A DNA stretch of 64,000 nucleotides from Sipunculus nudus (taxonomy: Eukaryota > Annelida > Sipuncula > Golfingiida > Sipunculidae): positions 37,961,558 to 38,025,557 of the forward strand of contig CM049310.1 of NCBI GenBank assembly GCA_026874595.1. Direction: 5' to 3'. The notes under the pieces were generated by a model. It searched no databases. It was not told the DNA's origin and saw only the letters and a list, made by a program, of their open reading frames with translations. Shown piece by piece: positions 1 through 10,239 of this stretch (position 1 is its first letter; each line of letters opens with the position of its first letter). The position numbers and the translations under genes are program-made.

Positions 1-46
1 GCAATCTCGGCGAAGTGTCCAAGTATGCTCGGCGAAGTGTCCAATA
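1..46 (+). repeat. Tandem CTCGGCGAAGTGTCC motif, edge of a dispersed repeat
   Basis: The 15-mer CTCGGCGAAGTGTCC occurs twice at the window edge. Related words (CTCGGCGAAATGG, TCCGGCGAAGTGTCC) recur at about 3,770-3,835, so this is a copy of a dispersed repeat cut by the window start. No coding potential is visible. Confidence 0.45.
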
Positions 47-418
47 TATGGCTCCAACAATTACTCCAACCGCGATATTAAGATCTAGTCATTAAGATCC
101 AGTCACTATTCCCTTGAGTATTGTTCCATTTGTCTAAATTAATTTCAATTGAATGTTATAATTATTGTTTTATTTTTCAAATATTATAAAAAATATATAT
201 TATAGTTTTTAAATTGTCATTATTCCCTTGTGTATGGTTCCATTTGTCTAAAGACTATTAACTGAAACTGAACGTTATAATTAAAGTTTTATTTTTTTAA
301 ATATTATATTTATGTGAGTTTTATTACAGAGAAATATTATTATATTTCTATTATATTAATATTATTCTATTAAGGTCTTTGTCATACCAATGAGGTACAA
401 TGCTATTTGACACTACTT

Positions 419-480
419 GGACCCGCCTCGCAAGCTTACCACGCGGACCATCTGCGGGAAGCTGCGTTAAATGCGAGTCC
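419..480 (+). other. GC-rich multi-stem hairpin (structured RNA or cruciform candidate)
   Basis: A 62-bp GC-rich island in strongly AT-rich DNA folds as three nearly stacked helices. The outer stem pairs GGACCCGC (419-426) with GCGAGTCC (473-480), with one mismatch. The middle stem pairs GCAAGCTT (430-437) with AAGCTGC (459-465), with one bulge. The inner stem pairs CC(A)CGC (439-444) with GCGGG (454-458), closing a 9-nt loop. It is not a canonical tRNA cloverleaf. It could be the structured end of a transposon, a tRNA-derived remnant or a small RNA precursor. Confidence 0.4.
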
Positions 481-1120
481 TTGGGTTGCTGACTAGAAAA
501 TTGTTTTAATATTATTGTATATGCATATCAAATTTAAGTAAATTATGCACATAAAGAGAGTTAAATATGTAAAACTTTACTTAAAATTGTATTAATATAG
601 TTATATTTGTATTTATAATTTTTTTATGATTACATATGTCTGTATGTATATTTATGTAAGCACATGCATATATACGTATTCATTAACTTGTATATTTATT
701 AATCTTATGTGTATTGAATAAATATATATATGGTTGAAATTACCTCTACATGATTATTTTCTTTGTTAATATTTTGGAATGCTTTATCATATATTATCAT
801 TAATTATTATATCATTTTTCTGGGTTTTTTTGTGATGTTGTTTTCCAAGTTTGAAAACGTTGTATATTTTGTTTTACTACATGCATGTGATATATGCATA
901 TATGGAACTATGGGCCGAAGGCCTTATATTTCTGAATAAAATATTCATTCATTCAATATATTTTGTTTAAAATACAACCCTGCCATCCATCTTAAAAATA
1001 AGATAACTCATACACATGGTTCTGGTTTCAAGCTATTTATTACCAGGTGCATGCGTCAATACAGGGGGACGGAGGTATCAAGTATTTAGATACAACCGAG
1101 CAATCATATAATCTTATGCT
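481..1120. other. AT-rich non-coding stretch with a retroposon-like tail
   Basis: There is no supported gene. Around 909-957 the sequence reads GGGCCGAAGGCCTTATATTTCTGAATAAA followed by ATTCATTCATTC in separate words. This resembles the poly(A)-signal plus (ATTC)n tails of retroposons or expressed 3' ends. The rest is plain AT-rich sequence. Confidence 0.35.
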
Positions 1121-1122
1121 AA

Positions 1123-1124
<2 letters not shown>

Positions 1125-1191
<67 letters not shown>
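1125..1191. repeat. (TA)n microsatellite
   Basis: Almost pure TA dinucleotides with one phase break near 1,150. The YIYIYI open frame across it is an artefact of the repeat. Confidence 0.95.
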
Positions 1192-1193
<2 letters not shown>

Positions 1194-1199
1194 CCAGGA

Positions 1200-2640
1200 T
1201 ATAGCCAGATTAGCTATCGTTTTTTTTACAATCAGAACCTTTCTGATAAGATGATGCTTTGATGTAACATTCTGCATAACTACTCGCTTTAAAAAATCTC
1301 TTGTGTCATAAAGTATTCAACTTTTTTGCTCATAACCCTCTTATGGCCTCTAATGAATTATTTTTTTAATTATGTGTTTTACCTTCATCATTTTTTACAT
1401 GCTTACCTTTACTTGCATATAGTCAAATACGTTCTGTGTTATTTTTATGTATTTATTTATTTTTTATCAATTTTATTGCAAGTCAACAACAAATTCCTGG
1501 AACTGGACGCTAATAAATGTTTTCTAATCTTATCTTGTATACATCATTTTCTTTTTTCAAATAACCAATTGATGAATTTTTTGATGATGCAACACTGCAT
1601 GTAAAAAGGGCTTTAATTTTTTATTAAATTTAGAGTAAATGAAATTAAATCGCACGTTAATATGATTTAATTATACATAAATGGATATTGATATTTTAAA
1701 TTTACTTGGCGTGTACTGAGCGATTTAAGCATAATTTCAGTAACCTTTACATTTCCTGAAACTCCCAATATACTCTAATAAATTTTTAATTAAATTTCCT
1801 ATTTACTGTACGTTTCAGAGAGATTAAATGAAAAGATTTCTGCCAAGTCGTGTTTACTTCTAACCCATGTTTAGTTAAAGTAAATGTGTATTAAATTATA
1901 ATTAAACAGAGAAATTTAATACTGGTTAAGCCCAGTTTACGTCAGCTTTAATAAGTATATACATGTTTACAAATATACTTTGCGTTTACTGTACCCGAAT
2001 CTTAAAGTTTATGCCTTATTTACGTTTAATTTACCTTGCGTTTACGTTACCTGAAACTCAAAGTTTTCTTCTGATTTCATTAGCTGTAACTACAGCTATA
2101 TGATTGGTTTATGTTTCCTTAAACTCTAAGTTTACGTTGAGTTTGCCGTTTCATATAAACTTTAGTTTCACGTTGAGTTTAAGTTGGCTTTTACGCTTGA
2201 TATACTTAATAATATACTCTAAGTTTACTATGTGTTGAATAAAGTTTAAAAAGTACTGAGCGCAATTTCACAGGATAATCAACTTGAAATCAAACATTGC
2301 TTGGGTTTGGTTATTTGGTTAATGTTTTGATGTTAGAGAAGTTAAACTTAAAGATTTCGATATTCAATATAGGTATTTTATTATTGATTTATAGATTTCC
2401 TTGTATCAGTGTATAAAATGATTTTTTTTTTTGTATAAAGCAACATTTGACGTGATTCATTTGTATGGATATCAGGAATATTCTAATATCATTGTATGCA
2501 CTATTTATATTAATTATGTATATAATAAAATAAAATTCAAATTGTGTTTGAAGTTTTTTTTTTCATTTATTAGCATTAATAAATGTAAACAAGCAAATGA
2601 TTTGAACGAATTTCCTTTATTACAATAAACAGTATAGCGG
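1200..2640. other. AT-rich stretch with degenerate GTTTACGTT-type words
   Basis: No gene is supported. From about 1,640 to 2,240, variants of GTTTACGTT, CTAAGTTTACGTTG and CTGAAACTCAAAGTTT recur irregularly, which suggests a heavily decayed short tandem repeat. Small open frames here have low-complexity composition (Phe/Leu/Tyr-rich) and are not supported as genes. Confidence 0.35.
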
Positions 2641-2657
2641 TAAAAAATCACTTTCTT

Positions 2658-2670
2658 CACACACACACAC

Positions 2671-2722
<52 letters not shown>
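2658..2722. repeat. (CA)n-(TA)n compound microsatellite
   Basis: A short CA run is followed directly by a TA run of about 50 bp. Confidence 0.95.
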
Positions 2723-2724
<2 letters not shown>

Positions 2725-2921
2725 TCATTTTATTATATACAAATATTTTATCGCAGGGTTGGTGCCTGTAGGCCTTTTCTGTAGACAGTTCTGCAAATAA
2801 CTTTATTCATACCGATTTTATTTTCACACTTGTAAATATAACCCGAAACGTGACAATTTAATTAATGAGCATTAAGTATATTTTAATCTTAAAATGTAGG
2901 ATTATAATAATTTTCACGGTG

Positions 2922-2991
2922 CTGATGAGTCCGCAGGTATGCGCTGTCATGCTACCTGGTGGTCGAATTTGTAACTAACAAGTCAAATTCG
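2922..2991 (+). other. Hammerhead-like core motif plus 8-bp hairpin (weak)
   Basis: CTGATGAG at 2,922 matches the first conserved strand of a hammerhead ribozyme. It is followed by a possible stem II (AGGTA with TACCT) and then CGAA at 2,964. However, the CGAA is part of a perfect hairpin (CGAATTTG 2,964-2,971 with CAAATTCG 2,984-2,991). The expected A15.1-U16.1 pair and a stem I partner are not found. It may be a degraded ribozyme or chance. Confidence 0.2.
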
Positions 2992-3009
2992 GCCATATCA
3001 GACACGGTG

Positions 3010-3540
3010 ACTAGCCCATAAGAATGAACTCCTCAATTGCTTTTTTTTCAGTGATTGACGCATTATGGAGTCCATAGATTGCACCTGCAGTTAACTGTGA
3101 TTATAACACTCCATACACAACTGTGAGATTTAACATATATCTATTGATCAACGTTCAGTACATCTATGTGTACTGTATATTTGACCACTATAGAAAACAC
3201 TGTTCTGTTCTCAGCCCTATTTTGCACCAAGGAAGTTAAAATATGAACATAACAGTACACAGGCCTAAAGCCTTGTACAGGACTGCCACCAAATGCAAGA
3301 TGTCCACCGGGGCTGTTAATGCTTCAATTCTCTCTGCACAAATACTATCAGTTGTTGATGTTACAGGTGCTTCATGCTTTCCAGAATGGTTATTTTTTAC
3401 TGATTAAGCCTACAGGCCTTTCGACATGCAACATTATGTGAACATTGGTTTGCTAAAACCATAGGAAATATTTTTATTTAATTTTCTTTCTAAGAGTAAC
3501 AGATCGTATCGTGCTATAACCCCAGTTAGCCCTTTGGTGG
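3010..3540. other. Unassigned AT-rich intergenic DNA
   Basis: No coding, RNA or repeat feature is recognised, apart from small palindromic words such as AGGCCTAAAGCCTT near 3,262. Confidence 0.3.
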
Positions 3541-3545
3541 GCCGG

Positions 3546-3578
3546 CGACGCAACAGGAGCCTGAAACCTGTTGCGTCG
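3546..3578. other. Perfect 12-bp inverted repeat hairpin
   Basis: CGACGCAACAGG (3,546-3,557) and CCTGTTGCGTCG (3,567-3,578) are exact reverse complements around a 9-nt loop. The stem is GC-rich in an AT-rich setting. Its function is unknown; a transposon terminus or internal hairpin is most likely. Confidence 0.7.
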
Positions 3579-3689
3579 ACGTCGGCGGCTAACACGGTGA
3601 CATGAATGAAAATAGCTCATTTCAAATAAATCAGCGGCTGTGTTGCATAAATATAAACTTTTTAGGCAAGCTTCTTTAAAAAAAAACCA

Positions 3690-4100
3690 CTAAGTATTTA
3701 AAAAGGTACTTTATTAATGTTAGTCAAGGTCAATAAGATCCCACTGCGTCGGTTGGACGAATCGCCGGCAAACCATAGTTCCGGCGAAACGTCATGCAAA
3801 GCTCGGCGAAATGGAGTTCCGGCGAAGTGTCCTGTATTCGCTGCAACGATTATTGCTCGTAATAGCATGTTTATCATGGGACTCTGTTCACGTTTAGGTT
3901 ACTTGAACGTAAATCCGTTCGCAGACAGAGACTTATTCACTGGACAGTTAATCTCTAGACATATAACTTCGACGTTCTCCACATGAAGTCATATAAAATA
4001 TATACATCAGTCTTACCTCATATACTGTGTTTCCCCTTCTTATATATCGAGCAGCCAAACAACCCGACCGTTGACTTAATTAATTCAAATAAAGCTGTGC
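3690..4100. repeat. Second copy of the CGGCGAAGTGTCC-type dispersed repeat
   Basis: Between about 3,750 and 3,835 the words CCGGCGAAACGTC, CTCGGCGAAATGG and TCCGGCGAAGTGTCC recur. They match the family at the left edge of the window. The overlapping short open frames show no recognisable protein family. Confidence 0.35.
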
Positions 4101-4129
4101 ATGCGCGTCCTAATCATATTGGTATCCGG

Positions 4130-4305
4130 TCAAAACACGGGTTCCATCTAGAACCTCATTTTGAGTTATGGTCATGGCACGAACCTCCAGGTTCCATTTG
4201 GAACCTATTAACGGGGAAAAGAGTTCCAGAAAGAACCATGGTTCTATCCAGAACCATTTGGGTTCTTTAAAGAACCATCAAGAACTCTTTTTTCTTAGAG
4301 TGTAC
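4130..4305. mobile_element. MITE-like fragment rich in AAGAACC/GGTTCT words
   Basis: GGTTCCAT, GAACCTC, AGAACCAT, GGTTCT and AAGAACTC alternate in both orientations. The segment ends in TTTTTTCTTAGAGTG. This mirrors a known style of short non-autonomous DNA element with AAGAACC subterminal repeats. The left boundary is unclear. Confidence 0.4.
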
Positions 4306-4307
4306 GT

Positions 4308-5145
4308 GTATCCGCCGAAATCAGAGTGGGACGGGTGAAGTGAGGCATAGATAGAGTGGCAAGGAAAATAGAGTGAGGTGTGTTCCATATAAGCATGGAT
4401 GTCTTCAGCCGACATGTGTATGTAGGTGGTGCTACCTGTCATAAAATCAAGAAAGCTGTCCAGGATGTATACACATGTAAAAATTCAGGTGGATAAGTCC
4501 AACCAATGCAGAGATATGAGTGACTTTATCCAAAGGCAGACAAACAGACGGACGCTGTGCAAAAATGGTTGCAGGTTGCGCCACAAGATTTTCCTAGGAT
4601 AAAGAGCTATGTGAGATCTATACACATGCAAAATTTTGGCCCAATCGGTTAAATGGTTCCCGAGTAAGAAGCTTGGATGTCTGCAGCGTAAAGTGAATGT
4701 AGGTGGCGCCACCTGTCGTAAAATCAAGAAAGCTGTCCAGGATGTATACACATGCAAAATTTCAGGTGGATAAGTCCAACCAATGCAGAGATACGAGTGA
4801 TTTTTTCCAAAGGCAGATTAACAGATGGGCGCTATGCAAAAATGGTTGCAGGTGGCGCCACCATTTTTTATGTATGTTATAGAGCTATCTAAGGGCTACA
4901 TTTGTGCAAGTTTTTTCCGGATCGGTCAAACGGTTCCCGAGAAGTGTGGGTTAATGTGTCAAAACAGACGCACAGATGGACGCAGATGGAAGAGGAAAGG
5001 TCAGAGGTCAAAACAAAATCGGGGCACAGCAGTTCACATGTGACCCGAACATAATCCCGGGTTTCGTAAAATTCCGCTCACCGGTTACGCGGCGGCGGCG
5101 GTGGGCTGAAAACATAGTATCCACAAAACTCTGTTTTTGCAGATG
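4308..5145 (+). repeat. GGTGGCGCCACC repeat family, copy 1a
   Basis: It begins with GAAATCAGAGTGGGACGGG, a start shared with the copy at about 11,490. It contains units of about 275 bp with the ordered words GGATGTCTGCAGC, GTAGGTGGCGCCACCTG, AAATCAAGAAAGCTGTCC and GGACGCTGTGCAAAAATGG. The 12-bp palindrome GGTGGCGCCACC recurs. It ends near ACATAGTATCCACAAAACT, which is also present at about 6,915-6,945 in copy 1b. No protein is encoded convincingly. Confidence 0.7.
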
Positions 5146-5149
5146 CTAT

Positions 5150-5295
5150 TACACTATCTGTTTCAGATCTACTAACACAACACGACTTAAGAAGTCAGCT
5201 GCGTTGCTTTTACTACCCTGAATTGATTTTATGTGAAATTTGTGGTTCTGCAAATACATTGCCCATCTCGTTACTCTAATATATTGAATTTAGCT
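5150..5295. other. Short unassigned spacer beside the gypsy remnant
   Basis: Low-complexity AT-rich sequence between the repeat family and the retrotransposon remnant. No terminal repeat or target-site duplication is recognised. Confidence 0.3.
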
Positions 5296-5650
5296 TTATT
5301 CAATTAAGTATGAGGTTGATGGTCTGCACAACAAATTCAGTTCCTGGTGATATAATTTGCTGGCATATGACACAGGAAATAACTGAGAATCATATTCTTG
5401 CAATAAAATAGCGCCTACTCCTACAATTGAAGCATCTGTCTGCAGTACAAATGGTTTCTTAGTATCAGCTAACCTGAGAATCGGTTTCCTAGCAAAATAC
5501 TCTTGCAGGGTACAATATGCCCTCTCTTGAGGCTCATTCCACACTTTTTTTTATAAGGCTTACCCTTTCTAGCCAAATCAGTAAGAGGAGCTGCTATAGT
5601 AGCTAAGTAAGGAACGTAATTCCTGTAATATCCAACCAACCCAATATGGT
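5296..5650 (-). pseudogene. Ty3/gypsy-type LTR retrotransposon pol remnant (RT end and RNase H start)
   Basis: Read on the minus strand, about 5,640-5,550 gives GLVGYYRNYVPYLA and APLTDLARKGKP, the usual junction at the end of a gypsy reverse transcriptase. After a frame change at the T-run near 5,547, the open frame 5,544-5,296 continues with W-N-E-P, KPFVLQTDAS and SYASKLYHQE, matching the start of an RNase H domain whose catalytic Asp is in TDAS. Only about 110 residues of a pol that normally exceeds 1,000 survive. There is a frameshift, and no integrase or LTR is seen. It lies between two copies of the GGTGGCGCCACC family, so it may have inserted into or beside it. It is not functional. 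Confidence 0.8.
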
Positions 5651-5960
5651 CATCTCTTCTTGGTTTTACGTCTTGTATCTGGCTCTATCACTACATCACT
5701 GACCAGACTAGCCCTGACAATAGCACCAACACAACCGGGGTCTCTCATCACCCTTACATCACTATCGTCCTTTCTACCCTGGGCTACTGGTACCTGGACC
5801 TTCAGACCTAACCTCCGCAGGCTCATATAAATTTGTCTCCCTCTCTACGCTAATACACGCAACACTCGAGTTAATCACAGTCTGACTAGCTCTTTGGCTT
5901 ACTTTATCTTCATCACTCTCATTAGCCTGTGTCAACACATTCTTGCAAATTCCTTAAATT
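5651..5960 (-). pseudogene. Probable gag-end/protease remnant of the same retroelement
   Basis: The minus strand upstream of the RT remnant has an open stretch rich in Ser, Glu and Asp (about 5,945-5,777), then a stop, then DVRVMRDPGCVGAIVRASLV in another frame. That line resembles the LRDTGC-type segment near gypsy-like proteases, with Pro in place of Thr. If correct, protease and RT end are now nearly adjacent, implying a large internal deletion. The assignment rests on one motif and is tentative. Confidence 0.4.
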
Positions 5961-5984
5961 TACTGTCAGATACTACCTACAATA

Positions 5985-6960
5985 AATCTACTCCGGAACT
6001 GTCCACTTATAAGCGCCATCTTGCAGGTTAAGCCAACGGCAGCCAACGGCAGACAAACAGACAGAAGCTGTGCAAAAATGGTTACAGGTGGCCCCTCCAG
6101 TTGACCTATGTGAGATCTATACACATGCAAAATTTTGGCCCAATCGTTCAAACGGTTCCCGAGATATAAGCTCGGATGTCTGCAGCGTAAACTAGAATGT
6201 AGGTGGCGCCACCTGTCATAAAATCAAGAAAGCTCTCCAGGATGTATAAAACTGCAAAATTTTAGGCAGATATGTCAAACCACTGCCGAGATATGAGTGA
6301 CATTATCCCACGGCAGAAAACAGACAGACGCTGTGCAAAAATGGTTGCAGGTGGCGCCACCAGTTTTGCGTATGATAAAGAGCTAAGTGATATCTATACA
6401 CATGCAAAATTTTGGCCCAATCGGTCAAACGGTTCCTGAGATATGAGCTTGGATGTGATCAGCTTGAACGTGAATGTAGGTGGTGCCATCTGCCATAAAA
6501 TCAAGAAAGCTATCCTGGATGTATATGCATGCCGAATTTCAGGTGAATTAGTCAATTCACTGCAGAGATATGAGTGATTTTAACCCAAGGCAGATGAACA
6601 GATGGACACTGTGCAAACATGGTTACAGGTGGCGCCACCATTTTTGTGTATGTTATAAAGCAATCCAAGGGCTACATTTGTATAAATTTTATTTCCTGAC
6701 TGGTCAATCGGTTCCCGAGATATGAGGGTTTATGTGTGGAAACAGATGCACAAATGGATGCTGGATAGAGGGGAAAGGTCAGAGGTCAACACAAATTGGT
6801 TAGGCACTAGTTCACATGTGACTAGATAATTGGTGTAAGTTTCGGAAAAATCGGTCCATTTTTCTCAGAGGAGCTCTCTGGAAACAAACGTGGCGGCGGC
6901 GGAGGAACCCGGTCAAAAACATAGTATCTGCAAAACTTTGTTTTGGAGGATACAAAAATA
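5985..6960 (+). repeat. GGTGGCGCCACC repeat family, copy 1b
   Basis: Three further units of about 275 bp carry GGATGTCTGCAGCG (about 6,174), a related word at about 6,450, and GGTGGCGCCACC near 6,204, 6,350 and 6,630. The end (about 6,880-6,960) contains ACATAGTATCTGCAAAACT, matching the end of copy 1a. It runs directly into the 337-bp unit array. Confidence 0.7.
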
Positions 6961-8640
6961 CAGGTGGCTCCACCAGTCTGCAGAAACTAATAAAAACACT
7001 TAATGGTCAATATCCATGCAAAGAATCATGGTGATCTCCACATTAGTTGTTCAGATACTTCAGCTTTTGTATCAAATTGTCCATTATTCTGAGGGATACT
7101 TCAGAGTCCTATAGCTTGAAGGATATGGGTAACAGAGACCTAATTTCAAGTTTCCACAGGCACTCTTCATGGGCCTCCTTGCATGACAAGAATGAAGTTT
7201 CTAGGTCCAGTTGTTGCAATTTGTACCCTGTTGACAGATAACCACATCTTTAAAGGTCTCAAAAAAAGAGAAAAAAAATTCGTAAAAATTTGAAAAAAAT
7301 AGAGGTGGCGCACCCAGTCTGCAGAAACTGATGGAACAGCTCATGATCAATATGTATGCCGAAAATCATGACCATCAGTGTTGTAGTTATTGAGATATTG
7401 AAGTTTTTGTATGAAATTTTTGACTACTCTGGGGGGTACTTTGGGGCCCCATAGCTCAAAGGATATGGGTAACAGAGACCTAATTTCTGGTTTCCATGGA
7501 GACTTTCCAAAGGTCTCTCAGTGTGTCAAGAATGAAGATTCTAGGTCCAGTCGTTACGATTTGTGCCATGTTAACAGATGACAGCATCCTTGAAGGTCTC
7601 AAAAATAGAGGAAAAAATCGTGAAAAATCGAACAAAACAGGTGGCGCCACCAGTCTGCAGGAACTGATGGAACATCTCATAATCAATATGTATGCCAAAA
7701 ATCATGACCATCAGTGATGTAGTTATTGAGATATTGAAGTTTTTGTATTAAATTTTTTACTACTCTGGGAGGTACTTTGGGGCCCCATAGCTCGAAGGAT
7801 ATGGTTAACAGAGACCTAATTTCTGGTTTCCAAGGATATTTTTCATGGACCTCTCAGTGTGTCAAGAATTAAGATTCTAGGTCCAGTCTTTACGATTTGT
7901 GCCTTGTAAACAGATGTTCACATTTTGAAAGGTCTCAAAAATAGAGAAAAAAATTCGTAAAAATTAAACGATATAGGTGGCGCCACCAGTCTGCAGGAAG
8001 TGATGGAACAGCTCATGATCAATATGTATGCCAAAAATCATGACCATCAGTCAAGTATTTAATGAGATATTGAAGTTTTTGCATGAAATTTTTTACTTTT
8101 CTGGGGGGTACTTTGGGGCCCCATAGCTGGAAGGATATGGATAACAGAGACCTAATTTCTGGTTTCCATGGAGACTTTTCATAGGTCTCTCAGTGTGTTG
8201 AGAATGAAGATTCTAGGTCCAGTCGTTACCATTTGTGCCTTGTTAACAGATGTTCACATTTTTAAAGGTATCAAAAATAGAGAAAAAAATTCGTAAAAAA
8301 TCGAAAAATACAGGTGGCGCCACCAGTCTGCAGGAACTGATGGAACATCTCATGATCAATATGTATGCCAAAAATCATGACCATCAGTCAAGTAGTTAAT
8401 GAGATATTGAAGTTTTTGTATGAAATTTTTTACTTTTCTGGGGGGTACTTTGGGGCCCCATAGCTCGAAGGATATGGGTAACAGAGACCTAATTCCTGGT
8501 TTCCAAGGAGATTTTTCATTGACCTCTCAGAATGTAAAGTTACAAGATTCTAGGTCCAGCGGTTACGATTTGTGCCAGGTTAACGGACAGAGGGACAGAC
8601 GGACAGACAGACAGACGGACGACGGATAAAGATTGATCGC
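6960..8640 (+). repeat. Tandem array of five units of about 337 bp
   Basis: The phrase GGTGG-C(G/T)C-CACCAGTCTGCAG begins units near 6,964, 7,304, 7,640, 7,977 and 8,313, giving spacings of 336-340 bp. Each unit repeats GGTACTTTGGGGCCCCATAG, GGTAACAGAGACCTAATT and GATTCTAGGTCCAG in the same order. The last unit runs into CGGACAGACAGACAGACGG and a terminal hairpin. The same unit type appears at 41,470-42,260. No coding function is visible. Confidence 0.85.
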
Positions 8641-8642
8641 TA

Positions 8643-8674
8643 TAGCTCAGCATGACTGAAAGTCAGCTGAGCTA
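8643..8674. mobile_element. Terminal hairpin of the repeat family
   Basis: TAGCTCAGC-A-TGACT and AGTCA-GCTGAGCTA form a 14-bp stem with one bulge around a GAA loop. It closes the 337-bp array. Similar hairpins sit at 42,224-42,254 and, in opposite orientation, at 45,436-45,465, so it is a conserved element end. Confidence 0.75.
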
Positions 8675-8689
8675 AAAACGGCCTGTTAT

Positions 8690-9900
8690 TAAAAAGGTCT
8701 GTGACTCATATTTTAATGGCTTGTGTACCTTTAGCTACTAAAACTGGTCTAAACCATGTTGAAATCTCTTTAATATTATGATATATATTTTAAATCTGCA
8801 AATCAGGTTGATTTAAAACCAGATATTCTTCAACCTCAAGGCGAGGTCTTCAACCTCAGGATGAGACGAGCCAACACATTAGGAAACTGCCCATCAGAGA
8901 TTGAGTAACATTTAAATATTTTTCATAAAAAATATATATTACATTTGAAATGTCTGTGTTCTGTCAATTTGGTGCCATCATGTGAACCTGAGTAATCACT
9001 GGTGTATAATCCTTATTAATTTGTTGGTCAATGTCAATCAGTAGGAAAATGGAACTTAGCTGTTTCATAAATGTTGAAATCTTCAGTAAAAGTTAAATTT
9101 ATTTTCCACTATGACTTAGTACAACAATTTATTAACATAACTTCATTATGTGGACTATTATTTTTTATCCTAATTTATGCTTATGGCATTTTATTCTCTT
9201 AATCTGTTGATTGTTTGCAATACTTTTACAACACGTGGTTCAGAATCCAGTGTAAAAAGCTCAACAGGTGTTGGGCAATTAATCTTTAAAAGTCATTATG
9301 TTTGAATGATATAATTAATATTGTCCAATTACTGTCATTTATCAAATAATACCCTAATTAACAGATAAAAAAAAATTGTTTAAAATTAGGCATGATGTTA
9401 GCACTGTCTCTGTCTTGTTTACATTCATGAGGTGATTGGCACATGTATCCAGTCTGATCTATTTCTCCAGTGACCTTAATGTAGGATTATATTAATATTT
9501 CACGGCTTCTGTGTGTGGCTTCAGTAGTTGCCAATGTTATCAATCTGGTAGCATTTTATTCTAACTATCCATGGTCAATTACAGATAAATCTACGTGATA
9601 TTGACCCTAGATTATACACACTTCCCTGTGTCCAGCCTATAGCTGTGAATCACAGCCTTCAGTCACTAGACAATGTTTGACCACCTGCAGGCCTGTGTGG
9701 TAAGCTTGCAGGGAGTTCCGGATAAAGTCCATTCAAACTGCAGTACAATGTGACAGCCTATTTGGCATTGTCTGGCCACACTGTGGGTAAAGGCGTGGTC
9801 CCATGTTCCCAACCGGCCGTACTTGCAAATGTGTGCTGTCTACTTGCAAAAACGTGGGCAAAATTTGGGGATCCGTACATTGTGAGTACCGCCTCAGTGC
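8690..9900. other. Unassigned AT-rich DNA
   Basis: No gene, RNA or structured repeat is recognised over about 1.2 kb. The open frames that enter the TA tract near 9,927 are repeat-driven. Confidence 0.3.
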
Positions 9901-9925
9901 GGATTTGGGAGCACGCAGACACGCC

Positions 9926-9926
<1 letters not shown>

Positions 9927-10000
<74 letters not shown>
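9927..10000. repeat. (TA)n microsatellite
   Basis: An uninterrupted TA run of about 74 bp. Confidence 0.97.
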
Positions 10001-10001
<1 letters not shown>

Positions 10002-10043
10002 CGGATGCGTATTGCTGCCACCTGGTAAAAGAAAAATAAATTA

Positions 10044-10236
10044 TTTATCTCGTACGTATAACATACTATCTCGTACGTGCGACATATTATCTCGTACGTA
10101 CGACTTACTATCTCGTACGTACGACATACTATTTCGTCATTACGACATATTATCTCGTACGTACGACATACTATCGCGTACGTACGACATATTATCTCGT
10201 ACGTACGACATATTATCTCGACGAACGACATATTAA
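10044..10236. repeat. 21-bp minisatellite with TCGTACGTACGA palindrome
   Basis: Nine or so units follow the pattern TATCTCGTACGTACGACATAC (21 bp; the final C/T varies). The core TCGTACGTACGA is a perfect 12-bp palindrome. Because 21 is a multiple of three, open frames run through on both strands (SYVRHII on plus, EIICRTY on minus). These are repeat-driven. Units 1, 5 and 9 are the most diverged. Confidence 0.9.
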
Positions 10237-10239
10237 ATC

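Noticed and set aside
419-480. tRNA gene
   Set aside because: The stems nest as one hairpin and do not form a cloverleaf; anticodon and T-loop features are missing.
5966-6151. Short minus-strand frames in the GGTGGCGCCACC repeats (KILHVYRSHIALY style) and others at 4,485, 11,484 and 12,028
   Set aside because: The same peptide words recur at each repeat copy in different frames with no start or end conservation, as expected of a non-coding repeat.
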